The position numbers were made by a program, and so were the translations under genes. Below the pieces are notes generated by a model. That model had not been told where the DNA came from, ran no database searches, and saw only the letters and a program-made list of their open reading frames with translations. A stretch of DNA of 64,000 bases from positions 62,001-126,000 of the forward strand of contig NZ_JARXIC010000008.1 of NCBI RefSeq assembly GCF_031127905.1, written 5' to 3'. Within the stretch, counting starts at the first letter, position 1, and each line of letters starts with the position of its first letter. Source of the DNA: Thalassobacterium sedimentorum. Its GTDB lineage: Bacteria; Verrucomicrobiota; Verrucomicrobiia; Opitutales; Coraliomargaritaceae. Of this stretch, positions 25,832 to 33,739 are shown piece after piece.

Positions 25832-27034
25832 ATGGTAGACGTAATTAACAAGCGCCCGGGCGTCCTTTTCGTGGACGACGAGGCAAATGCACTCAAGGTG
25901 TTTCGCAGAGCCTTTGAGCGGGATTTTCAAGTATTCACAGCCTCGTCTGTCGATGCAGGCTTGAAAGTACTCGAGTCGGAGGCGCAAACAATCAGTGTAG
26001 TCATTAGCGACCAACGCATGCCACAGCGCAGCGGTATCGCCATGCTGTCAGAAGTCCGTCGACTCTACCCCGAAAAAATACGCCTGCTAACAACCGCCTA
26101 TACACAAGTCGACACACTGGTCGACGCCATCAACGAGGGAGCAGTTTATAGCTTCATCTCCAAGCCTTGGGATTTGAACAATCTTCGCAAAGAGATTTTA
26201 TCTGCAATTGAGTCCTATTCCACTGCCTGCGAACAACAAAGTTTACTGACAGGGCGAATCGAAGAACTCAAACAAGCCGTGCTCGACGAGAAGATAATGG
26301 AAATAGGCAATGTTGCCGTCAATCTAAGTCACTATGTCGATAACGCCCTATGCCCGATTGAATTACTCATCTCTAAAATTGAAGATGATTTAGTCCAAGA
26401 TTCAAAGACACTGACTAAATCTGAAGATCGAGCAACCTACCTCGATTTTCTAAAACGCATTCGAGTGCATATTCACTCGACCAGCACTCAAATTGCACGA
26501 CTACACCAGGCAAATTCTCCTCTAGTCCCCGACAGCTTCAGTCGGATCGATCTAGTCGAAGTCTTGCAACAAGCCATGACTGCAAACCAAGTGCTGATGA
26601 ATGGCAAAAACATACGAATCGAGCATCAAATTGGCCCAGAAACCTGTCATATCTGGGGCGATCGTGAACGCTTGGTCGATCTCTTCAACTTCCTTCTTGC
26701 TGAAGAGGTGGTGTCGCTCCCAGAATCCTCCTCCGCCAGCATAGACATTTCCCAACTGCCTGGGCAAGATGCGATCAGCATCACCCTGGAAGATCGGGGC
26801 CCCGTCCCCAATCAAGTCGCGCCCTCGCACCTGCTCTACCCTTTCAATGTACGCAGCGGCGATCCGCGTCAGATGGGCGTCTTTCTTATTTGTGCTTATT
26901 TAATTGTTCGCAGTCACGGCGGAAGCATGCATAGCAGTTTGCGCGAAGGCGGCGGCGTACGATTTACTTTCGAACTCCCGATAAACCAGCCGGATAGATC
27001 AGATATCAAATTACGAAGCGGAATTGCGAATTGA
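25832..27034 (+). CDS. Response regulator with C-terminal kinase-like domain (PhcR/PhcQ-like)
   Basis: From ATG 25832 this is 400 residues: receiver with FVDDEANALKVF, D60 in VVISDQRMPQRSG and K in FISKPWDL, then a HisKA-like helix (NLSHYVDNALCPIE) and a degenerate ATPase domain near 290-385 (LFNFLLAEEVV where an N box is expected; a DRGPVPN remnant of G1; GVFLICAYLIVRSHGGS like G2). The ATPase glycines are poorly kept, so catalytic activity is doubtful. The same frame is open upstream to TTG 25721 inside the previous gene, but that extension has no domain features. It is the second regulator of the run and closely resembles the first in its receiver, implying duplication. Confidence 0.82.
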   Translation: MVDVINKRPGVLFVDDEANALKVFRRAFERDFQVFTASSVDAGLKVLESEAQTISVVISDQRMPQRSGIAMLSEVRRLYPEKIRLLTTAYTQVDTLVDAINEGAVYSFISKPWDLNNLRKEILSAIESYSTACEQQSLLTGRIEELKQAVLDEKIMEIGNVAVNLSHYVDNALCPIELLISKIEDDLVQDSKTLTKSEDRATYLDFLKRIRVHIHSTSTQIARLHQANSPLVPDSFSRIDLVEVLQQAMTANQVLMNGKNIRIEHQIGPETCHIWGDRERLVDLFNFLLAEEVVSLPESSSASIDISQLPGQDAISITLEDRGPVPNQVAPSHLLYPFNVRSGDPRQMGVFLICAYLIVRSHGGSMHSSLREGGGVRFTFELPINQPDRSDIKLRSGIAN

Positions 27035-27110
27035 CTCTCTTAGCATTAGATTCTTTATTGTACAAGCGCAATTATGGCTCTAAAATCAAATTCACACTGA
27101 GTAATCGTAC

Positions 27111-28196
27111 ATGCTACTAAAAGACGTTCTAGTCGTTGACGACGAATCATTAATGCGGGAAGCCTTAGAACTGAGCTTGCGCGATGAATTCCGGGTAGTC
27201 AAAGCCTGCTCTGGAGCTGAAGCACTTGAATTGAGCGAACAGCAGGTATTCCCCGTCGTTGTACTTGATCTACGAATGGAGGGGCTCGACGGTATCGCCA
27301 CCTTGAAAAAGCTTCGCCAAAAAGACGCGCATCAGAAAGTTGTGATATTGACAGCCCATCAATCCATGGATTCCGCGATTGAAGCAATCAATTTAGGTGC
27401 TCATAGTTACATGACTAAACCTTGTAATTTCCGTGAGCTTAGGTCAGTACTTTCTCAGGCCCATGATCGATACTTCGAAGAGCAACTGCGCACAGAAGAA
27501 CTGAGAAAACGCTTACTTGAGATGCACGATGATCTCTTCTCATTGCTGTGTCACGAGTTCAATACTCCTCTGAATGGAATCATCGGATTTTCCTCCATTC
27601 TGGAAGATGAACTACAGGACAAAGAGAATAAGCATATGGCGGGATTGATTAAAAATTCCGCGGAGGATCTACACGGCGTTTTCGTGGAAATCCTTGATCA
27701 TGTTCAAAGTAAATTGCCCGCACAACCAGAGGTCAAAGATTCCTTTACCCTGCTCGAACTAAACCAATACCTCAATTCGAAACGTGAGGAATGGAGACGC
27801 GAATTTGTGCTGGCTGGAAAGGACTGGCAAGGCCAACAGTCAGTCCGCGGATCCTTCCATTCGATCAAAGCAATCTTATCAAAATTGATACTAGCAAGTT
27901 GCCCGGAAAATGCACCTGCGCGAATAAATGTTCAAATGCTGAACAAACAACTAATCTTTAACGTGACCAATCTCAACCTAGAGTCACGCTTTGGTATACT
28001 TGAGGACCCGGATACAGTCTTTTCCCCCTATACCACTTCAAAATTTGCGCGCCGCAGCTTCGACTCCGGCGTAGGGCTGCACTTGGCGACCTCTAAGAAC
28101 TTAGCCGAAACCGCAGGCATGGAATTGATCACAACGAGGAACGAAAACGGACTGATTGATATCCGCTTGAGCGCAGATATTTCAATATCTGCTTAA
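27111..28196 (+). CDS. Response regulator-histidine kinase hybrid, end of signalling cluster
   Basis: The 361-residue protein carries a receiver ([16 protein letters not shown]53 in [14 protein letters not shown] in YMTKPCNF), a HisKA helix with His in [18 protein letters not shown], and an ATPase-like C-terminus that keeps a G2-type stretch ([15 protein letters not shown]) but lacks a clear N box. It stands 76 bp after the previous regulator on the same strand. Its receiver is of a different (NtrC-like) type from the two preceding regulators, so it may be a later recruit to the cluster. Its stop overlaps by 4 bp the stop of the convergent VF530 gene, marking the end of the signalling run. 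Confidence 0.82.
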   Translation: MLLKDVLVVDDESLMREALELSLRDEFRVVKACSGAEALELSEQQVFPVVVLDLRMEGLDGIATLKKLRQKDAHQKVVILTAHQSMDSAIEAINLGAHSYMTKPCNFRELRSVLSQAHDRYFEEQLRTEELRKRLLEMHDDLFSLLCHEFNTPLNGIIGFSSILEDELQDKENKHMAGLIKNSAEDLHGVFVEILDHVQSKLPAQPEVKDSFTLLELNQYLNSKREEWRREFVLAGKDWQGQQSVRGSFHSIKAILSKLILASCPENAPARINVQMLNKQLIFNVTNLNLESRFGILEDPDTVFSPYTTSKFARRSFDSGVGLHLATSKNLAETAGMELITTRNENGLIDIRLSADISISA

Positions 28197-28429
28197 TTTT
28201 CGTCTCCATATTTCTCCAGAGTATAGACAAACAATTCTTCGACTTTCTTACGAGCCCAAGGCGTACGCCGTAAGAACTTCAAGCTCGATTTGATAGATGG
28301 GTCATGAGTGAAACAACGCACCTCAATGCGAGCCCCCAGCCCCTCCCAGCCATAAAATTCCTGCAGGCTGATTAAAATTTTCTCAAGCGTCAGCCCGTGG
28401 AGTGGGTTATTCAATTGTTCTTTAGCCAT
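28193..28429 (-). CDS. VF530 family (DUF2132) small DNA-binding protein
   Basis: A 78-residue protein matching the VF530/DUF2132 family nearly end to end: [49 protein letters not shown] (key elements FTHDPS, KSSLKFL, TPWAR). The family is a small helical fold with proposed double-stranded DNA binding; the cellular role is not established. It converges on the preceding regulator gene with a 4-bp stop-stop overlap and precedes meaB on the same strand with an 81-bp gap. No functional link with either neighbour is evident. Confidence 0.93.
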   Translation of the reverse strand: MAKEQLNNPLHGLTLEKILISLQEFYGWEGLGARIEVRCFTHDPSIKSSLKFLRRTPWARKKVEELFVYTLEKYGDEN

Positions 28430-28510
28430 CTTATTCTAAGCCAGCAGCAGGTCTTAAAGCAGCACTGGAGTCAAGCGAAGGAAATAAAATACGGGGCGGC
28501 CAGCCTATAA

Positions 28511-29479
28511 CTATGTATCCAGCAACTGATCCAAAGCCACCGATACCGGCAATGAACCATCGCGTACAGCTGCAGCCATTTGCTCCATACGCGCTCCATG
28601 CTTAGCCGCAAAGCGATCCATCACAGCTGACTTCAAGAGCGAATCAAACCAATCTACATTTTGCTCACTGCGTCGTGTGTTAAAAACGCCGGTTTCCGTG
28701 AGTTGATCGCGAAAGCATTCTATCAAATTCCAAACTTTTTCAATTCCCTCCGAATGAAGCGCTGAACAGGTCATCGCCTTAGGCTTCCAACCTGGCGTAA
28801 AGGGATGTAGAAAATGCAGAACTTTCGTATACTCGACTTTAGCAAGTTGCGCACGCACCTTGTTGTCGCCATCTGCTTTATTCACAACGATCGCATCGGC
28901 GAGTTCAATGACCCCCTTCTTTATCCCCTGCAATTCATCGCCTGCACCGGCAATTTGTAATAACAAGAAAAAATCCGTCATGGTACGCACAGCTGTCTCA
29001 CTTTGCCCCACACCAACGGTCTCAACCAAAACAACGTCGTATCCAGCCGCCTCACACAGCAGCAAGGCCTCACGGGTCCGTGCAGCCACTCCTCCCAGCG
29101 AGGCTCCAGAGGGCGATGGACGAATGAACGCATGCTCATGCCGAGATAAGTCCTCCATGCGTGTTTTATCACCCAAAATACTACCACCAGTGCGAGAACT
29201 ACTAGGATCAACTGCCAACACTGCAACCTTCTTGCCCTGCTGACAAAGCATCATTCCCAGCGCTTCAATAAAAGTGCTCTTCCCTGCCCCCGGCGTACCA
29301 GTCAAACCGACACGCAGTGCCCCTCCCGTAAACGGAAGGATAGCCTGCATCAACTCACGAGCAGAAGCACGATGCTTGACAGCACGGCTTTCCACCAAAG
29401 TGATGGCTTGGGCCAGCGATGCTCGATCACTGGCACGAATGCCAGCAATGAGTTGCGAAATATCAGGTAGTGGACGCAT
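28511..29479 (-). CDS. meaB: Methylmalonyl-CoA mutase-associated GTPase MeaB
   Basis: MeaB is the G-protein chaperone that loads adenosylcobalamin onto methylmalonyl-CoA mutase and protects it from inactivation. The 322-residue protein has Walker A GLTGTPGAGKSTFIEALG, the DPSSSRTGGSILGDKTRM switch region, VETVGVGQSE and the guanine-specificity motif NKADG. Length fits the MeaB/ArgK family. It lies 181 bp downstream of the CoA-transferase gene on the same strand and about 7 kb from mutAB, inside the methylmalonyl-CoA locus, which supports the assignment over a generic ArgK label. Confidence 0.95.
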   Translation of the reverse strand: MRPLPDISQLIAGIRASDRASLAQAITLVESRAVKHRASARELMQAILPFTGGALRVGLTGTPGAGKSTFIEALGMMLCQQGKKVAVLAVDPSSSRTGGSILGDKTRMEDLSRHEHAFIRPSPSGASLGGVAARTREALLLCEAAGYDVVLVETVGVGQSETAVRTMTDFFLLLQIAGAGDELQGIKKGVIELADAIVVNKADGDNKVRAQLAKVEYTKVLHFLHPFTPGWKPKAMTCSALHSEGIEKVWNLIECFRDQLTETGVFNTRRSEQNVDWFDSLLKSAVMDRFAAKHGARMEQMAAAVRDGSLPVSVALDQLLDT

Positions 29480-29660
29480 GACTAAATCTTCATTCTAATC
29501 TAACTCATACTCTTAATCCACCACAATAAAAGATCAAGAGAACGTCGGGGCCCACTTGCCCTAGCACACGAGTCGATCAAACGCTAACTAGCATTCGTAC
29601 GATACTGTTATCCACTCACGCAGTCTGAGTAAGTGAAGCCCCAACGTATAGAGAAATTAC
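29480..29660. other. Intergenic region between CoA-transferase and meaB
   Basis: About 180 bp with no ORF of note. A weak stem (CACTTAC/GTGAGTG on the minus strand, about 29612-29634) follows the CoA-transferase stop but has no T tract, so it is not called as a terminator. It presumably contains the meaB promoter or simply separates two operon genes. Confidence 0.3.
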
Positions 29661-31172
29661 TTATTTCGAATATTTACTCGACCAATCAACGCCGCGCATA
29701 TCCTTCTTTTGCATGAAAGCCTCATGCATCGCAAATGCGGTACGAAGGGTCTGTGGCGTATGCCCATCTTTAACGTCATCAAAGTAAGCGTGTAGCTGAT
29801 CGCGATACTCAGGATGTGCGCACTTATCGACAATCTCACGTGCACGCTCTGCAGGGTCCTTACCACGTAAATCAGCAACCCCCTGATCAGTCACCAAGAC
29901 TTGCACACTGTGCTCACTATGATCCAAATGAGCCACCATAGGAACGATGGTGCTAATTGCGCCTCCCTTAGCCACAGAGGGACATGTAAATATGGAGATG
30001 TATGCATTACGGGTAAAATCGCCCGAGCCTCCGATCCCATTCATCAAATTATTGCCCATCACGTGAGTGGAATTTATATTTCCCCAAATGTCCGCTTCAA
30101 TTGCCGTATTAATCGAAATGATACCTAGGCGACGCACAATTTCCGGATGGTTTGAAATCTCCTGTGGACGTAATACCATGCGCTGTTTGAAGAACTCGAG
30201 GTCTTCATAAACTTCCTTCAATACAGGAGGAGATACAGTCAGCGAAGTGGCACTTGCAAACTTTACATCACCACTACGCATCAAACCGATCACGCTATCC
30301 TGCACAACCTCAGAATACATTTCGAAGGGAGGAATATTAGGATTTTCGCCTAATGCACCAAGTACGGCATTCGCGATATTTCCTACGCCAGATTGAATCG
30401 GCAAGAATTCTTTTGGAATGCGCCCAGCCTTAATTTCTTCGGCCAGGAAGATAGCCACGTTTTCACCAATACGCTTTGTCACCTCATCCGTATCTTTAAA
30501 CCCACCCACTTCATCCGGACGGTTGGTCTTCACGATACCTATGATCTTCTCTGGATCCACTTTGAGCACTGGACTACCGCAGCGGTCGGAGCAACTATAC
30601 AATGGAATCTCACGGCGATGCGGCGGATCCAGTGGTTCATAAATATCGTGCAGTCCCTGCAGCTCCGCGGGATGCGCTTCATTGAGTTCAATTAGAATTT
30701 TATCTGCAACATTACAAAATGTATTTGAGGCGCCCACACTAGTCGTGAGTACAATTTCACCCTCCTCACTGACCGAGGCAGCTTCCACAACTGCATACTT
30801 AACCTTGCCCAAAAAACCATAGCGTGCCGCCTGTGGTAACATTGATAAGTGCATATCATAAAAACAGGTCTCACCCTTATTAATCTGAACACGTAAATCT
30901 TTACAGCTCTGATAGGGAGTGCGGAAGAGCATCGCATTCGCACGCGCAAGCTCGCCATCCAGACTATCTCCGGTCGAAGCTCCAGTCACAACGCCGATCT
31001 TAAATGGACGTCCTTGTGCGTGTTCTTCGCTAGCGCGTGCAGCAATCGCAGTAGGAATGTCTTTAGCAGCACCTGCTGGAGTGAAACCACTAAATCCGAT
31101 AATATCGCGGTCGTTAATAAGCGCAGCTGCCTCAGTGGCAGTAATAATTGGTATACTCGTTACGGTTGGCAT
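29661..31172 (-). CDS. Acetyl-/succinyl-CoA:carboxylate CoA-transferase
   Basis: A 503-residue class I CoA-transferase of the acetyl-CoA hydrolase/transferase family (Cat1, AarC, ScpC). Signatures are GFSGFTPAGAAKDIP, VTGASTGDSLDGELA, the catalytic Glu in NTAIEADIWGNINSTHVMG and GIGGSGDFTRNAY. In this gene context the most economical reaction is transfer of CoA from propionyl-CoA to succinate, releasing propionate and regenerating succinyl-CoA for the mutase; acetate as acceptor is also possible. It sits 63 bp after the decarboxylase beta-subunit gene on the same strand, at the end of the decarboxylase run. Confidence 0.93.
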   Translation of the reverse strand: MPTVTSIPIITATEAAALINDRDIIGFSGFTPAGAAKDIPTAIAARASEEHAQGRPFKIGVVTGASTGDSLDGELARANAMLFRTPYQSCKDLRVQINKGETCFYDMHLSMLPQAARYGFLGKVKYAVVEAASVSEEGEIVLTTSVGASNTFCNVADKILIELNEAHPAELQGLHDIYEPLDPPHRREIPLYSCSDRCGSPVLKVDPEKIIGIVKTNRPDEVGGFKDTDEVTKRIGENVAIFLAEEIKAGRIPKEFLPIQSGVGNIANAVLGALGENPNIPPFEMYSEVVQDSVIGLMRSGDVKFASATSLTVSPPVLKEVYEDLEFFKQRMVLRPQEISNHPEIVRRLGIISINTAIEADIWGNINSTHVMGNNLMNGIGGSGDFTRNAYISIFTCPSVAKGGAISTIVPMVAHLDHSEHSVQVLVTDQGVADLRGKDPAERAREIVDKCAHPEYRDQLHAYFDDVKDGHTPQTLRTAFAMHEAFMQKKDMRGVDWSSKYSK

Positions 31173-31235
31173 AACTTTTTTCAGGTTAGATATTATATAT
31201 TTTTATATGAAATGTTCTGACAGACTAAATGAAGA

Positions 31236-32741
31236 CTAATGTGCGCCTCCAAACATCGTGAGGAAGAAGCCTGCAACTAGCGCAGTACCGATCACACCCG
31301 CGACATTTGGGCCCATTGCATGCATCAGCAAAAAGTTGCCAGGATCAGCCTTCTGGCCTTCAACTTGACTCACACGTGCAGCCATGGGCACAGCACTCAC
31401 TCCCGCAGATCCGATGAGCGGATTGATCTTATTCTTGGAAAATACATTCATCAATTTAGCCATAAGAATCCCTGAAGCCGTCGCGACCGCAAAAGCCGCA
31501 ACACCTAGCACTAGAATACCGAGTGTCTCTGTGCGCAAGAAGCGATCGCCAGTCATAGTGATACCTACACTCGTGCCAAGAAAGATAGTGATTATATTAA
31601 TTAGCTCATTCTGCGCTGCTTTATTCAAGCGCTCAGTCACCTTACATTCACGTAAGAAGTTACCGAACATGAGCATACCGATCAACGGCGATGCTGGTGG
31701 AACCAAGAGAATACAGGCAATCGTCACAATCACACCGAACACCAGTTTCTCAAGGCGACTGACAGGCCGTAAACTTTTCATTCGTATCTTGCGCTCGCTT
31801 ACTGTTGTTAGCCCGCGCATAATGGGGGGCTGAATCACCGGTACCAGTGCCATATAACTATACGCAGCCACCGCAATAGGTGCTAACAGTTCAGGCGCTA
31901 GAGCGTTGGCTAAGAAAATAGAGGTTGGACCATCGGCTCCACCAATAATTCCAATCGCTCCAGAGGCTCCAGCTGAAAAACCGAGAATTTGAGCGCCCAT
32001 AAACGTGCCAAATACACCAAACTGTGCAGCCGCCCCGAGCAACAATACCCGTGGATTCGCAATGAGTGGTCCGAAATCAGTCAACGCGCCAACCCCAAGA
32101 AAGATTAGCGGAGGAAAGATCTCCAATAAAATACCCATCTGAATGTAGTGAAAAAGTCCCCCCGAATGATCACTATGTAACTCACCGATTGCTTGCCCTT
32201 TGACGACCTGATCGCCCGCTTGGACTGAATTACTCACAACACGTCCAGAGGCCTCCGCCCAAACCAATTCATCACTCAAGCGAAAACTCTGATCGTTTAT
32301 TTTAATTTCGATCGGTTGCTTATCACTGGCCACCGCGTCTTGAACACGTAAGATATAAAGCAGACTACCTGCTCCATAGCCTTCGACCGCCTCGCCAGAC
32401 AGAATCGATTGCAGCGTATCGGGGTCGAGTTCTCCCACGGTCTGAGGCATCACCTTTTCAACCGCATTCAAAGTGACTGACTGCCCTGCCTGGACAGACA
32501 CATAGATAACTTCACCAGAATCCGGACTGCGCACAATTGATGCCGGTTTATTAATGATGCCCTGAGTAGGTAAATTGGCTAAAATTGCACCAAAGGCTAT
32601 CGGCACAAGTAAAAGCGGTTCAAATTTCTTATAAACAGCTAGGTACAGAAGCACACCCACGACAGCCCACATGACAAGCATGCGCCAATCGAGGTAGCCA
32701 AATCCGGTGTTTCCATAGAGTCGATGAAGGAGATCGATCAT
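31236..32741 (-). CDS. Na+-translocating decarboxylase beta subunit with internal beta-sandwich insert
   Basis: The membrane subunit that couples decarboxylation of carboxybiotin to Na+ export. From ATG 32741 it has 501 residues; the family usually has about 375-435. Core signatures are FPPLIFLGVGALTDFGPLIANP, AAQFGVFGTFMGAQILGF, GIIGGADGPTSIFLAN and GSAGVSAVPMAARV. An extra segment, about residues 65-193, lies between the second hydrophobic segment and the core. It holds two hairpins of the biotinyl/lipoyl (barrel-sandwich hybrid) type, SPDSGEVIYVSVQAGQSV and AEASGRVVSNSVQAGDQVV, without a modifiable MKM lysine. The frame is open upstream to GTG 32816 through a strong hairpin, an unlikely N-terminus. 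It is flanked by biotin-carrier and CoA-transferase genes. Confidence 0.93.
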   Translation of the reverse strand: MIDLLHRLYGNTGFGYLDWRMLVMWAVVGVLLYLAVYKKFEPLLLVPIAFGAILANLPTQGIINKPASIVRSPDSGEVIYVSVQAGQSVTLNAVEKVMPQTVGELDPDTLQSILSGEAVEGYGAGSLLYILRVQDAVASDKQPIEIKINDQSFRLSDELVWAEASGRVVSNSVQAGDQVVKGQAIGELHSDHSGGLFHYIQMGILLEIFPPLIFLGVGALTDFGPLIANPRVLLLGAAAQFGVFGTFMGAQILGFSAGASGAIGIIGGADGPTSIFLANALAPELLAPIAVAAYSYMALVPVIQPPIMRGLTTVSERKIRMKSLRPVSRLEKLVFGVIVTIACILLVPPASPLIGMLMFGNFLRECKVTERLNKAAQNELINIITIFLGTSVGITMTGDRFLRTETLGILVLGVAAFAVATASGILMAKLMNVFSKNKINPLIGSAGVSAVPMAARVSQVEGQKADPGNFLLMHAMGPNVAGVIGTALVAGFFLTMFGGAH

Positions 32742-32791
32742 TGTAGTGGTGGTGGTAAAATGAAGCGGGAAAGGATGAGAAAATGGAGACA

Positions 32792-32821
32792 TTGTCGTGG
32801 TGGCTGTGACCACCACGACAA
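32792..32821 (-). promoter_or_regulatory. Intercistronic stem-loop between biotin carrier and decarboxylase beta genes
   Basis: A perfect 12-bp inverted repeat, TTGTCGTGGTGG (32792-32803) and CCACCACGACAA (32810-32821), with a 6-nt loop, starts 15 bp after the biotin-carrier stop. No T tract follows on the minus strand, so it is not a standard terminator. The 5' leader of the beta gene also contains CCACCACCAC immediately before the ATG, able to pair with the GTGGTGG of the stem. It could protect mRNA ends, set subunit ratios, or switch access to the start codon (inference). Confidence 0.6.
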
Positions 32822-32836
32822 CTTAGACAATATAGA

Positions 32837-33223
32837 TTAAGCGACGTCGACCAGAGCCTGGCCTTCTTCAACACCGTCGCCGGCTTTGGCGTGGATGGCC
32901 GTGACTTTACCTGCAGCTGGTGCAGCCACAATGGTATTCATCTTCATCGCTTCCAAAGTAACGAGTTTTTGGCCTTCTTCCACCATGTCACCAATGTTGA
33001 CATCGATCGACACAACAACCGCCGCTAAAGGACTCGCAACCGAACCTCCGGCCGCAGCAGTTGGCGCGGCTGCCTTAGGTTTAGGCGCAGCCACCGGTGC
33101 GGCCACTCGTGTACCGCCACCCGAACTCGCGCGGCGAGGCGCTGGTGCAACGCTTCCTTCATCAAGGATTTCAACTTCAACCTCGTAGGATTTCCCTTCG
33201 ACTGTAACTTTTAAACGTTTCAT
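32837..33223 (-). CDS. Biotin carboxyl carrier subunit of the Na+ decarboxylase
   Basis: A 128-residue carrier. The N-terminal MKRLKVTVEGKSYEVEVEIL resembles the start of decarboxylase and transcarboxylase carriers, a proline/alanine-rich flexible linker spans about residues 25-60, and the biotinyl domain has K94 in the EAMKMN motif. Biotin on K94 picks up the carboxyl group removed from methylmalonyl-CoA by the alpha subunit and presents it to the membrane beta subunit. It lies between the gamma and beta subunit genes. A conspicuous stem-loop follows its stop. Confidence 0.95.
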   Translation of the reverse strand: MKRLKVTVEGKSYEVEVEILDEGSVAPAPRRASSGGGTRVAAPVAAPKPKAAAPTAAAGGSVASPLAAVVVSIDVNIGDMVEEGQKLVTLEAMKMNTIVAAPAAGKVTAIHAKAGDGVEEGQALVDVA

Positions 33224-33258
33224 AATGATTTATATTTTATAATTTTTTTTGTAATTTT

Positions 33259-33702
33259 TTAGCGAACTCTGTGCGACGAGAAGATTTGACGACGTCCTTC
33301 TTGAGCCCATCCTGGCCCAGTAGACTGGACGGAAACCACTCGATGTGGCCGATCCCCGATCACCGTGTGAACTGCTGCAGCAACGACTGCAAGAATTGCT
33401 GGATCTTCAGTATCATCACTACTCGCAGCACTTGCAATTGCAACTGTCGTGGATCCAGCGTCTGCAGATCCGGATGACTTCAAATTCGCCTCAACTGCTT
33501 TTTGAGCCGCTTCGGCTGCCTTAGCGGCATCACGAGCAGCCTGTTTAATAAAAAAAGCGCCGGTCATTGAAGTCACCGCAGCCAATAGCGCGAGGACGAT
33601 CAAAACGAACAAGAAGCCGACGACCACGACACTTGCCGTGGATGGACTGCCCGTTGGCGCTGCAGCACTAATTTGTGCGAGCGTTGTGTAAATTGCAAAC
33701 AT
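33259..33702 (-). CDS. OadG-type gamma subunit of the Na+ decarboxylase
   Basis: From ATG 33702, which has an AAAGG ribosome-binding site, the 147-residue protein has one membrane helix (VVVVGFLFVLIVLALLAAVTSM, about 22-44; key run VVVGFLFVLIVLALL), an alanine-rich coiled linker, and a C-terminal segment AILAVVAAAVHTVIGDRPHRVV ending in WAQEGRRQIFSSHRVR (key elements GRRQIFSSHR). This last part is typical of OadG-like subunits that bridge the alpha and beta subunits. Upstream in-frame codons to 33783 would overlap the carboxyltransferase gene and add no useful sequence. Low similarity is normal in this family, so context matters: it sits between the alpha subunit and the biotin carrier. Confidence 0.85.
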   Translation of the reverse strand: MFAIYTTLAQISAAAPTGSPSTASVVVVGFLFVLIVLALLAAVTSMTGAFFIKQAARDAAKAAEAAQKAVEANLKSSGSADAGSTTVAIASAASSDDTEDPAILAVVAAAVHTVIGDRPHRVVSVQSTGPGWAQEGRRQIFSSHRVR

Positions 33703-33739
33703 GTGTATAAGCCTTTGGTTAAGTGCTAGAAATGACGGT

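Noticed and set aside
28193-28429. VF530 gene as part of the signalling cluster
   Set aside because: It is on the opposite strand, converges on the cluster, and the family has no known link to quorum sensing.
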